Of a stretch of DNA of 64,000 nt, positions 49,401-62,643 are shown piece by piece. The position numbers were made by a program, and so were the translations under genes. Source of the stretch: Lycorma delicatula (lineage: Eukaryota > Arthropoda > Insecta > Hemiptera > Fulgoridae); assembly GCF_047948215.1 (NCBI RefSeq), contig NC_134457.1:82735398-82799397 (forward strand). The letters run 5' to 3'. The notes below the pieces were generated by a model. That model was given only the letters and a program-made list of their open reading frames with translations. It searched no databases and was not told where the DNA came from. Positions within the stretch are counted from its first letter, which is position 1, and every line of letters starts with the position of its first letter.

Positions 49401-52400
49401 AATCATAAACGGCTTAGGGTAGCAGGCCTGTTTTTTACCTTTTAACTCTTGGGTACTAGGATTACTTATTAAAAAAAAAATTGGACTGTTACCGAGTGTC
49501 CTTCATTAAAGAAAAATGGTCGCCAAATCATAAGATTTTTAAAATGTCTCATTTTTGGGGCCCAAAAACCACATGTGGGACAGGTGGCAAAAAACTGAAA
49601 TGTTTACAGCAGTAAGTACTTTTTATTTAATTTAAAATCATATAAAATTTATTTTGTTACTCAAAGGGGTTGACGAGTAATGAAGCCATCAAAACTGCTA
49701 AAAACACCATTCCTTTTAACTGTGTATCCACAATGTATCCAAAAAATTCACAGCATGTATTTTTTCAGATAATAATGTAGGCCTACTGTATAAAATATTT
49801 TTATATGTCTATAATAAGATAGCTTATAATCTAGATAGTTTGTTACTTTAAGTATGATTCATACACACAAACTCATGTTTAAACACGTTAGTGAATAGAA
49901 ATGCATGAACATGAATGTTTGCGTAATCCTGAATATAAACATTGTAGATGGCTCAAGTACTGTTTTGATTTCAATGTGATGTATTGTTGCTAGTGTTAAT
50001 ACTTGGTTAGGTAATGTACACTTGTTTATAAAGTATTTTTATTAGCAGTAAACTTCACTTTTATGCGATATCTTTTATTTTTAATTTTATTAATTATAGA
50101 AATATTTATTTTAGCTGTAGAGAAACTAGGATAAGACAAAGTGAGGTGCAGTTAGCATTTTATAATTTATATTAACTCTATTGTTATTGTAAGAACCCTT
50201 GCATTTTATAAAAACGGATTATGGAGTGTTCAGTTAGCACTCACACTGAAACATGTCACAATTTGTTTTACAATAGACCTTCAGTATTTCACGATATTGT
50301 ACAGTTTATTGAACAGCAAATAACATTGATATCTTTATGAAGTGGATGTACTAAAACAAAAAAATACCTGTACTTTTCATAAAACCAAATATTTAGTAAA
50401 TATTTTCATATTAATGGGAAAAGTTGTTCTGACCCATTTAGCTGTCATACTAAACTGGTTAAGAAATATCTTTGATACTTTCAACAAGCAGGCCAAATAT
50501 AAAATTAATTCCAGCTAGAGTACTGTGTACATAATGCTTAAACAAAATACATAAACCACAAGACGATATAGAAAGCGAATCGGAATGTCAAGATATATTT
50601 CAACCTCAATGTGTTATAGTCAGGTCTGAATAAAGCTTGTTCAGCATTAATTAAAATAAAGGATAAAATGAAAACTGTTACGTCAACCCAGGGAAAAATT
50701 AGTGTTTTAAGTTTATTACCAAGCAGTTGGAGAATTTAAAAAAAATCATAATGAGTTTAGCGTTAGTCAGTATTTAGCTTGTCAGTCCAAACAATTAGTT
50801 AAAATACGAGGAATTTTGCCACAAATCAGCAAAAAGAAACCCATTCATGTAATTGAAAATTTTATTAAATGTGTGTGTGTTAAAGATTTTTACCAGAATG
50901 ATGAGCAGAGCCGAATGATGCCAGGCAAGAAGATTTGTGTCTATAAGACACACTGACGGGATGAAAATTAATATTCAAAAAAGGCTTATCTTAAGTAACT
51001 TAAGAAATGTACACAGCCTTCAAAGAAAAACATAATTTAAAAATTGGTTTTTCAAAATTTGCTGATGTAAGACCTAAATTTTGTGTTCTGGCCGGTGGGT
51101 CAGATACTCACTCTTTCTGTATGTGTGTCGCCCACCAAAATGTAAAACTTATATTATCTGCTCTAAAAATGATATTTAATTATAAAGTTCTCCTTTCAAC
51201 CATGGTATGTAATGTAGAAAATGAAATGGGCATGCATCACAGTGAAAAATGTCCACGCATTAATGAAGGGCAAGAGAGCTGGGATGATGTCAACAGTGGG
51301 TTTCTGTTGACTGTTGTGAACTAACTACTGAAATTCTTCTATTTCAAGAGTACTTAGATAAAGTTACTGAAAATTTAAATCTAAAAAGGCATCATTTTGT
51401 TGCAAAGAAACAAGCTAATTTCCTCAACATTGAAAAGGAAAACATGTTGGAGGGTAAATGTAGTGTAATGGGAAACTTCTCTTAAAATTTTCCTTTTGTG
51501 ATACCAGATGAAGTCCAGTCATATCACTGGTCAGAAACTTATGCCACAGTACATCCATTTCTCATATATTTTAAAAAAGAAGGAAAATTACAAAGCCAAA
51601 GCTACTGTGTGGTTAGCGAGTAATTGAAGCTCAATACTATATTGTTCTTCTGCTTCCAAAAGCAAGTTACTAATAAAATAGACACTTTTACCACAAGTTT
51701 TTTATTTTTCTGGCTCCTCAGCTCTGTATAAAAACAAAAAAAATCATAAATTTGTGCTACCACCAAGAAGATTTTGAAATCGCAGCTGAATGGAATTTTT
51801 TTGCCTCATATCATGGAAAAGGACCATGTTATGGTACTGGTGGAACTGTAAAAAGGACTGACTAAAGGAAGTCTTCAAAGGACAGTCAAATCAAATTGTT
51901 ACACTTTCTGAAATGTACAATTAGTGCAAAGACAGTATTAAAAATATAACGTTTATTTTCTGCTATAATAAAGATGTTTAAGAGACTGAAGAATATCTCA
52001 GTTCTTATTATCAGGTAATCACAACAGTTCCAGAACAAGACCCTTTCAGTCATGTTCCAACAAGTCAGAAATATATTCTATTCTGAAAGTCCAGGTGACA
52101 AGCCAAAATGTAAAAATTATGTCTGCTGTGTATATGATGGCAAGTGGTGGTTAGGCGAAGTCATTGACATCAAAATATATGAAAATAAAGAGGAATATCG
52201 AATACATTTTTTCGCCAGGGCCTGATAATCAAACATGGGTTCAACTGGAATATATTTTAAAGTACCCTACAGAGCTTTTTCTATCAACTACTGGAAGAGG
52301 ACATAACATTACACAAAAGATGAATGAGGACTTACCAGTTCTACTCAATAAAAAAATGGCAGGAGCACTAAGTAAAGTAAAAGTGAATTGAACAACTTGT

Positions 52401-53621
52401 TAATATATTTGAATTATCGTTTTGTAATTATTATTTATCATTCTGTAATTGACTGTTTATTAATTATCAATTTATACATTCTAATGAATTTAGTTGTAAT
52501 TTTTATAATCTGAAGAAAAAAACCATAATATCAGTATTTTTGGATACGTTGTTTACAGTTAGAAGAAACTGTGTTTTTAGCAGTTTTGTTGGATTCATTA
52601 CTTGTCAACCCCTTTGAGTAACAAAATAAATTTTATATGGTTTTAAAGTAAGTAAAACATTCTTACTGCTGCAAACATTTCAGATTTTTGCCACCTATCC
52701 CACATGTGATTTTTGTGCCCCAAAAATGAGACATTTAAAATCTTATGATTTGGGGACCAATTTTTTTTAATAAAAGACACTTTGTAACAGTACAATTTTT
52801 TTTTTAATAAGTACTACTCGTACCTAAGAGTTAAAAGGTAAAAACAGGCATGTTACCTTAAGCCCTTCATTATTTATTTTGGGCCCAAAATTTGAAAAAA
52901 TAACAATTTATAAATGTAATTTGTAACTATTGTATTCTATTACAATATTTGGTTATGTAACAAATTGAATTTTGAGTACAGCAAGATGAAGTTCCATCTT
53001 TACACTTTCCAAAAACCCCTTTTTGACTCTGTATGAGTTAGAAAATAGTCTATTATTCAAGAAAAAAATTTTTTTTTAATTAAAAAAAATATTTTTTGCC
53101 ATTACAACCCGGGTAGTTATATACAAAATATCATCAAAATCAAAAATAGTTATGCATTTGTTGAATTAAAATGGAATACCTCTTGTATGGCCAGGATTTA
53201 CTCATTGACACACATTCAGAAACATACATAGTTTATCTAGAAGTTTTACAACGTACACGGTTTATTAAACATACATGGTTGTCCAGAAGATGTACTTTCC
53301 CCCTGTTCACTCTATTTTCCTTGTTTTCTGGTATTTTGTATAATTATTGTATCTAGTTTAAATAGCAATTTTGTTATTAATAAGTTGTATATAGTTTGTA
53401 ATATTTAATGTTAATTAGACGAGGTTATTGAGCAAAACTAGCATTAGGTTATGTTGACATTGCACAAAGATACATATTTTTGTTACATTAACTAACCTAA
53501 CAAACCACATCTAATTAATTATTTATATACAAATTATGTGCAACTTATTAATAACAATAGTCCATTATTTACTTAGTAATGTATATTACCAACAGAAAAC
53601 TGAAAATCAAAATTGAGTACT

Positions 53622-53668
<47 letters not shown>

Positions 53669-56600
53669 TCTAACAAGTAACTGGTATCTGATCTTGTACT
53701 GCGACTTTGAATTTAGAAGTGACATGTTAGGCTAGTGTTCACAATGTGTGCTACACTCTCATAAATATTGTTGCCAAATAGAACGTAGATTGACCTATCA
53801 GTTAACAGCAGGACAGTGTAGTGTAACAATCTGTAATTGTGTGTCTAAGACTGAGATTGCTGTTACTTAAATAATTTGTTAATAACTCACAAGTATAATT
53901 TTTTTTGTTTTAGAGTAATGTTTTATTTGTTATTAAGATTTTTTTTTGTCTGAAAGCCTTCTGAATATGTTTGATTTTAATACCATTGTAAATGTTCCAA
54001 AAGTACCAAAACATAAAACACCATTGAGCTCTATGCTGTTCATAACTCTTTTAGTTCCTGTTGTCAATTCGGATAACGCCTTATTTTCACAGTGTAAACT
54101 TTTGCCAAATTAAAAATTCTTACAGTCTTAGTGGCTTATTCATTTTGCTGTTGTGTGAGATGAGCCTTCCATTAAATTGCTGCTGTTACAAGGGTGTGTT
54201 TCAAGGATTATATGGTAGGTCTGCTTGAACCAAATGCTATCTAAAAATCATTTCTGTCCAAAATAGGCCACAAAACTTCCAATATCATTTCACAATAACA
54301 TTTACCATCAAAATCACTATGTGCCTGGCCTCATTTTCAAAAAATAAATAAATAAAAATAACAGCCCAATCACTCTACCAGTATGTAATCTGAAATCAGT
54401 CTGTCAGTCATTGGATGTTATTAAATTACATGAACACTTTCTGTGTCCCAAATGTACAATTTTGCATGTAAACACACTAAGGTTGGAAATGCACCTTGTC
54501 ACTAAAGATAATCTCTTATTAAGTTCACCATTTTCCAACACCCAATTTACGATTGTCATCTAAATGGTCATTCTTAGAATAGTTGAATGGGTGTTGATGC
54601 AGTCTGATCTTTCATTAAAATCCACTCACAGTGGTAGTGTTTTCAGTTTTATGATGGCAATAAAGCCCTGCTATGAAACTTGGTTTTCTTTTATATTTGC
54701 AACGAACCTCCTTGTACAAATTTTTCAATTAGTTCACAATTGGGGTTTTTATCCTATGAAAAATAGCACATAATTTACGCACAGTTTCAGTGAAATATAT
54801 TCCATCACTTGTAATGAATTTTAATTATTATCACTATGCTCCATATTAGTGCTCTTGCACATCTGATCTTGCACAACACGTTCAACCATACAGGAAAAAA
54901 ATAGTGTACAATTTAAATCCTGCGTTTAGGGACACACATTATATAAATAGATTGTTGATAGGTAACTTTCACTGTAGAATCATATATTCAGCTTTTTTTA
55001 TGTACACAAAAAAAAATATTATTATCATATTGCACTTCGGTAAATTTCATAATAAAATAAGTTATAACATACAGTATCTTAAGCTTGTTTAGTATTCTTA
55101 TTAAAGTCAGTGTTATTGAAATTTTCTCAGTTTGGAAGTTGAAGATGCAGATATTGATGATGATGAGGATGACGGTGATCAGGATGAAGTCTCTTCTACT
55201 GTTAGCAATTTATCAGAATTAAGTGGTTTATCAAATATCAGTGGTCAGGATTGGAAGGGTATTGCAGGTCTGTTGTGTTGTTATAAGCTTTTCAATTTGT
55301 GGCCTTTTAATTATAATGAAATTGTAATTTTTGTAAAATTTTGTTGTTAGTGTAAATTCTTTTTATGCTTCATAATTTGTTTAAGGTGTTGTAGTAGTGA
55401 TGACAATAAGTCCTCACTAGTCTTTCTGAATTGATATGATAAATTCAAGCCAAGTAATCAAATATATTTTTATTGATTTGTGGAAGCAATAAAAATGAAA
55501 TAATCTATATACGAAATAATGAAAGTAATTGCATTAATAAAATTTCATTTCATCATTCAAATGAAAGGATATATAATTTGATCAGTTTGTATAGCAGTCT
55601 GTAATTTGTTTGCCTGACAGTACATTTCTGAAATCAGGTATATACGCCCATATTTAAGTAGGTAATGTAATACAGAGACTAGTTTAAATATTATTACTGA
55701 AAAATGATTTTTTTTTTTTACAGTGGCTACTAACAGATCCATTCTATGGAGTTAGTTTGCTAGTAAAAAATGTTTTATTTTTCCATGGAATGATCCATTA
55801 GCTGTTATTTAAATAAATCAATCAAGTTACTTTAAAATATGAAAAGCAGTATCTGAACTGGCCTTTATGTAATTCAATTTAAAACAAGAAAACAAAACTG
55901 AATAAGGTAGTTGTAAAGGCCTTATTTAATATACTATATTACATCACAACTGAATATGATGTAAAAGTAATATCCAATTGTAAAATCAAGACCGTTCTTT
56001 TAGAAAATAAAATAATCATGCTAACGCTGTATATATATATATAAATAAATTTCCGCAACTCGCAATTTAAATTAAAATAAATTGATACAAAATGTTACAA
56101 ACTTTTTATGGAATTGTAGTTTGGCAAAGTAACTTAGAATGCTGTCTACTGTAGTTTTTTTTTTAAGTCTATGTATGTATTACATAATTACCCTGTCATG
56201 TCATTTTCTGATTGTAAATGTATCAGTAGCTGATATGTAATGTGGCAAAGCTTTAAATGTTTAACAGTATTTGTTCAGACTAGGCAGTAGCACTTTATTT
56301 ATATATGTTGTGCAATCAATAAAAACTGGTTATCATGCAAGATTCATTAATTAGTTATATTGACAAGTTATTTTTTTAGTTTAATTGATAAATTTTTAAC
56401 TTAATGTTATTAAATAATCATAATGTTTGTTACATATAAATTAGAATGATTTTAATATAAAGTAATGAAATATCTATATTAAAAAAAAGTAAATATATAT
56501 ATATATATATATTGTAAATGAAAATGCTTTTGATAAAAGCAATAGATATTGCATAGTAATTAGTCCAAAGCTAGATTAGTATTAAGACATTTTTTACAAA

Positions 56601-59600
56601 AACTTGTACGGTTATTTGTTTATTTAGGAGGAGAAAATACTGTGCTTGTGTTAGATTCATATGAATAAGTTTAGTTCACCAAAGAACCAGATTGTTAGTT
56701 GGCTTTGTCATTTAATAACATTTATTCCATCCATGAAAAAACTAAATGTTTTACAAAATTCTTAGAAATTTGTTAAAAGTCTTACAAAATAATTGTAAAA
56801 ATAATCTTATGTGCTAGTTGCTGCATTAATTTGCACAAAGTAAGATGTTCACATACTATTTGTTTTACTTTTTATTTTGTGGTTTGAGTCGATTAGAAAT
56901 GAGGTATGTTAATCTTATTTTTTATTTCAGTTATTTATTGGAATTATATTTTTAGATAACTAATTTTCCCTAACTGATAAATGTGCGATGTGGCATGATT
57001 TTTTTTTTAACTTGTAGGACCTATGAGTTGGGTTCATAAGCAGATGATAAATGGTGTTAATCCACGTATTCTTTTATCGCATTTGATGGGTGATAAATTT
57101 ACATCTGATGAACACCTGGCAAATCTTGATGACGTTAGTTTATGGAAGGTAAGTAAATGTAAATGTTTTTTCTTTAGTTTTATGCACCTACGGGAAAAGC
57201 CACAGTTCAGTAAAAGACAAAATTTATTGTAATATAAAATTACATAAGAGTAAGATTAGTCTCTTTATTCTATAGTACAAATTTATCAAATCTTCTTTGT
57301 TTTGTTTTTTAAATTAATTTTAATTTTTTTTTATTAAATGCAAAATTTTCTATTTTGATTTTTATGTTTAGTACCTGATAGAATGTTTAATTTCATATTA
57401 AATAGATATTACATATTAAATCAGAATAACATAAGTTATTCTTCAAATGCATTGAATTACTATGATTAGAAGTTTGTAGGTTGTTTCTTTTTTTGGTTTA
57501 TAAATTATAATGCTATTAATCAAGCTATAAAAAAATTTAATAAAAAAGTAAAAATTATGAAATTGTAATTTACAAAGGGAGGAGGAGGTATACGTGGAAC
57601 ATCTGGAAAATGCTGAATCTCCCAAAAAAAAAAAAATTATGCCTGATCAAAGAAAAAAACATCTGAGACATGTTTGTATTTTAACTGTAAAAAAATTAAA
57701 ATTGATTAGTTTCTGACAAAAAATAAACGGATAGATGGACATAAAACAACAATAATTAATGATGCCGTGTTTTGTTACTTACTGTTTAACTGGTTGGCTG
57801 TGCTCCATGCCCCTGTAATGGCAAGTTGGGTTAACTGAACACTTGAATAATTTTAAATGTTGTTTCTGTCATTTTAGTTACTAATGATGTAGATTTTTAC
57901 TGTACACTTTTCCTTAGAAATAAAATATTTTTATATTCATTAAGTTGCATTCCTCCTGTTTTAATTACTGGTTAAATCACATACTTAATGATCACACGTG
58001 TGTTTAACCTTTTAACTTTTGGGGATCTCTTTATAACCCCATATTATGTTTAGATTTGATGTGCTATACTAAAAAATTTGTTTCAGGTATTATGTTACAC
58101 TTGAAAAAAATGAAATTTTTTGTCCACTATAAAAAAGAAAATATCCTAATAAGAATATAAGAAATGTGTAGAAATATTTTTGTCATCATTTAGCTTCAGA
58201 GTCTACTTTTATATGTCCCTTCAATAGTACTCTTAATATTAGTTTCTAGTTTTGTTCATCTTTTCTCAAAGCCTTGAGAAAACTGAAAAAGGTAACTGAA
58301 TTTTTTTAAGAGTTGAGTTGCTGACAATGCAATTACTTCCATTAAATCTTGTGATTGTGTACATCAGTATGTTGTTTGTGACGATTGAATGTGCATATTA
58401 CATAAAAATTGAGAATGCGATTTTATTTCTGAAACTTGTATACTAAAACAAGATTGCATTGGTATGTCCTATATTTAAATATTAAATAGTAATTTCAAGT
58501 AAAAATTATGTGGAAAATTACATATATTTTAAGGTTTTTAAGATTACTTATAAAAGTTTTTACTCATTTCAATAGAAAGGAGGAGGTCAATTGACCCACG
58601 TGCATTTAAGAAAATTAGTCTACGTATAAGTCTTTCTTTTCATCAGTTAGTATTTCAAATATTTCCTTTCTCTTCTCTAGAGGAAGGCCTTTGTCAGTGT
58701 TTTGTGACTAGAAAGTTATTTGGTGATAATTTTACTTTATATGGATAACATTTATTGTTACCCATATGTGGTGGAAAGTTTTGGTAAAAAAACTTATTGC
58801 CTACATAGTAACGTAAAGAATTGAAAAAGTTATTTATTATTTTTAAAGTTTCATTTCCTAACTTCATATGTGTAAAGTTTATTTCTTTTTTAAATTAAAA
58901 ATATAGATAAAATACTTTGATTATATTAACAGGTAATAAGTTGTGGTGATTAATCACAACTCAAATAGAATTTTACAGCATTGTCTTTTGTTGTATCAAC
59001 AACAATACCAATGTGTTCACTTATGTCAGTGAAACTGTATCCAAAACCATGGCCACATGTGGATTGAACATAACTAAACATTTCCTGTAAATCATTTTCA
59101 TATTCTTGTTATTAATTTATTACTTTTATTCACTTTTTTTTTAAATTTATATTTATGATCATAGTTTGGTGAAAACTCAATTTAAAAACTGATCTTAGGT
59201 TATATGATTTTTTTAAGGGGCACATACATACATGCACTATGGGGGAAGTGTTCCCAACATTTCTTTGTTTGAATTGTATTTTAGTGGTCAGTTTGTATGT
59301 AACTATTGCCTGTTACTTAGATTCTAATTAACTTTGTTCTAACAGCTATTGGTGGTAATTTTACTTCTGAAGCTGGAATGGATGTTCTACCATTAAGAAC
59401 AGATGTTCAGACTTATTGAGCTTTTTACTGCTCTCGTACGTTAATTAAAATGAGATATTGTAGTTTCAACATGGTATTTGTTTAATGAGATCTGTTTTCA
59501 AGTACATATTTATTTTTTTTGTGGAAAGTCAAAGTTCAGAATTTTTTTTTAATATATTCATACTTACAACATTGAATTTACTAATTAGTTTTGCTGTATG

Positions 59601-62518
59601 TTCCATTTTATGTTTTTTTACATGAATAATTGCATTTAACTGTTTCTGTTTGCTACCAGATCATAGTGCAACTTCTAAGTGAACCACCACGTAGAGTTAA
59701 GTTGCGTCATATCAATACTTTGGATGATGTTATACATTTATTGAATACTTGCTCTCGCATTATTGTTCTTACTGGTGCTGGGGTATGTATTTCACATAAA
59801 TATATCTGTTTAAATAGCAAATGTTTTCATTACACTAATTATAATTTGAAATATGTATGATTTTGAATATTACTAAATATATTATGATTTATTTGTTATA
59901 ATAATTACAATTTGACAGTTTCTGGGGAGTTCCGAGACAGTCATATACAAGTTGGTGACTTATTCTTCTAATGTTCAGATATTGCTAATCAGTAAATACC
60001 GATTACATGTTTACTATATAAATTCATGTTTCATTCCATTTTTGAATTTAGTGCCAGTTGTATGTGTCAGAATCCTTGAGTGTTTCCAATTTAATTAATA
60101 TATTTGTTATAACTCGGTTCATTAACATAAATTTGATATGTGTATTTCAGTTAAGTTTAAAAGGGAGAAGATAACAAATAATATTTTGACGATTTAAAAA
60201 ATGTTATAAATCTTTAATTTCTTAAAACTTTGGTATGAGAATACAAGTTAAAATTCTTTGCTGTGGTAGAATACATGGGCTTATTAGCACTGAAATACTA
60301 ATCAATATTAAAAGCAATTACCCCATAAACTGGTATTTTCATAATTAATAAACTGTTAAATTTAATCTCAGTTTCAGTTTTGATTTCATTTGTAAATTCC
60401 TTATTTTCCTTATAAACTTAGGTCCTGAAAATAATTGCATATTGAATAAAAAAGGGATTCACTATTATGAATTTGATGTAAGTTGACAAGTAACATTAAC
60501 TCTTGTGCCTGTTCATCAAGTTTATTTCTTTTCCATTTATATTTACAAACCTTTTATGCATTTTCAATTATATTATTTATTGCAGCTGATGTAAGATTGT
60601 ATTCAAATTGAGAATAATAGTAAGTATATCTAGTTAAGCAAGTGAAGGGGAAATTGAATTATGTATAGGAAGCAGATTGGATTTGTTGTAGCAAGAGGGG
60701 TGTTCAAAGTGCCATTGGATAAATTCAAAAACCCTCAATCTTTTTAAGAAAATTCTGAATTGATAAGTAGTGGATTGTTTGAAATAAATAAACATTATTG
60801 TTAAAAATTACTTTGGTAAGAGTTTTTCTGTAGTCGAAGTGGCTAAAGGTTTTCTTGTATTACTAATTGCTATTTTTATTTTACTGATTGAACAACTTTT
60901 ATGTAAAATTAAATCCTATGAATATTTAAAAAAAAATTTATTAAGTGAAAATAAAAAGTCATTTCTGGTTTTATTAGGGAAGCAACATTTATGTTAGCAT
61001 AATTCATTTAGATCTTAATTTTTTTGTGTTATAAGGTGAGGCACAAAAAACTTTAAAATTCTCATCTCAACAAGAAGACACTTTAAAAGAATTTGTGATT
61101 TAATTTTCTTATATATATGTGTGATCTACCTATATTTTGGCAGTTGATACTATTTCTCAGTCATACTTTAATTGTAGTTGTTATTTATGAATGATGAAAA
61201 GAAATTCTAGATGGAGGATCATGTTTGAGACCAGATTGTGTTCATTCAATATTTTGAGTTTGATATAAATATGCAAACTTCTTTTATTCTTTGTAATCTA
61301 AAGATTTTATGATAATTTGATAAAGTTCTAAAGAAAGGAACTTTCTAGGATGGTAATTTTCAAAACCCTTTTCGCAATTGTTTTTGTGAATTAATGTGTT
61401 TTAACTTATCAGAGATAATCGAGGGTTGTTTTTTAACGATCTTCATTATATATATTTATTGTTTTATTACAATGAATTTTTTCACTCATCATGATTGCTA
61501 TATTTAGTAAGCGGTTATGTATTGCTATGGTTAATTTAATATTTAGAGTATAAGAAAATTTTCACTGTCTGGATTTCACTTTTGGTAGCGGTCTTGTCAT
61601 TTTATTTTAAGATGTAGTTAATTGAAAATAGACTTAAAAATGTAGAAAAGGTGGTTCACAAACTTACAAGATCATCATCAAATGGTTGATCTTGTATCTT
61701 AGTAGTGTATCAATCCCTTCAGAGAAACTTTTGTTCATTATCATATAAAAATTCAAGTACATTCTTAAAAGTTAAACTAATTGCTTGTTTTTACGAATGA
61801 TTACAGAATTAAATTAGTTCATGTAATTCATTATTTAACATGTGAATGAGGAAATAAAAAGTACAGTAATTAAGTTTGATAAAACATAATTATTTATAAT
61901 TATGTGTTCTGCTGTAGTATGTTTTGAAAGAATTCTTGATTGTTTTATCAAACACATCATACAACATTTGCACACGTGCATGTTCACGTTCAGACTTAAT
62001 TTTTTTATGCATTTTAATTAATCTTAAGATTTGCCCTTCCTTTGATTTTCTGGATTTCAGTTTTAACTGCGTTATGCAAGAAAAAAATTTTTGTATATTA
62101 TTTACTGTCGTATGTAACTTGGAATTGATTAGGTCATGATTAAGATTTCCTATGAAATGGTAGCTGGGTGAATGGATAGTTCTTTTATAGAAGCTGTTAG
62201 CTACATGAATTTTCTGGAACTTGAAGTTGCTTTGGATGTGATATAAAGGTATTAATTTTCATGTGACAGATTGTCCTTTTTTAAAAGTATATTTTTACAA
62301 TTTTTTTTAAGCTAATTTTACTTGATTACTTTTTATTTTTTAATTATTTTTATGTTATTGTTTGCCTAACATTTGTGTTATATATAGCTCGCCTCTAATA
62401 ATTTATGAGTTTTTTTTAAAATTGTTTAGAATTTCTGAAAAAAGGTATATAAAGATATGGGATTGTTTATGTTATTTGATTCCTTGTTTAATTTATATTA
62501 GTAGTTTGTATTCGGTAA

Positions 62519-62583
<65 letters not shown>

Positions 62584-62604
62584 AAAAAAAATATATATAA
62601 AAAA

Positions 62605-62643
<39 letters not shown>

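Larger units (their letters stand above)
45772..53166. mobile_element. DNA element with ~0.6-kb terminal inverted repeats, split by a retrotransposon
   Basis: The left arm is 45772-46071 continued at 49358-49730. The right arm is 52555-53166 in inverted orientation. Blocks shared in reverse include CTATTTTTGATTTTGATGAT at the outer end, TTTGGAAAG, TGTTACATAACCAAAT, TTTTGGGCCCAAAATAAAT, TAAGAGTTAAAAGG, CCCACATGTG, and GTTACTCAAAGGGGTTGAC at the inner end. Without the 3.28-kb insert the element is about 4.1 kb. The 2.8-kb centre carries a broken gene (50640-52395), so it was probably an autonomous DNA transposon. It lies in SIRT1 intron 2. Target duplication could not be fixed. Superfamily is not assigned. 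Confidence 0.85.
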
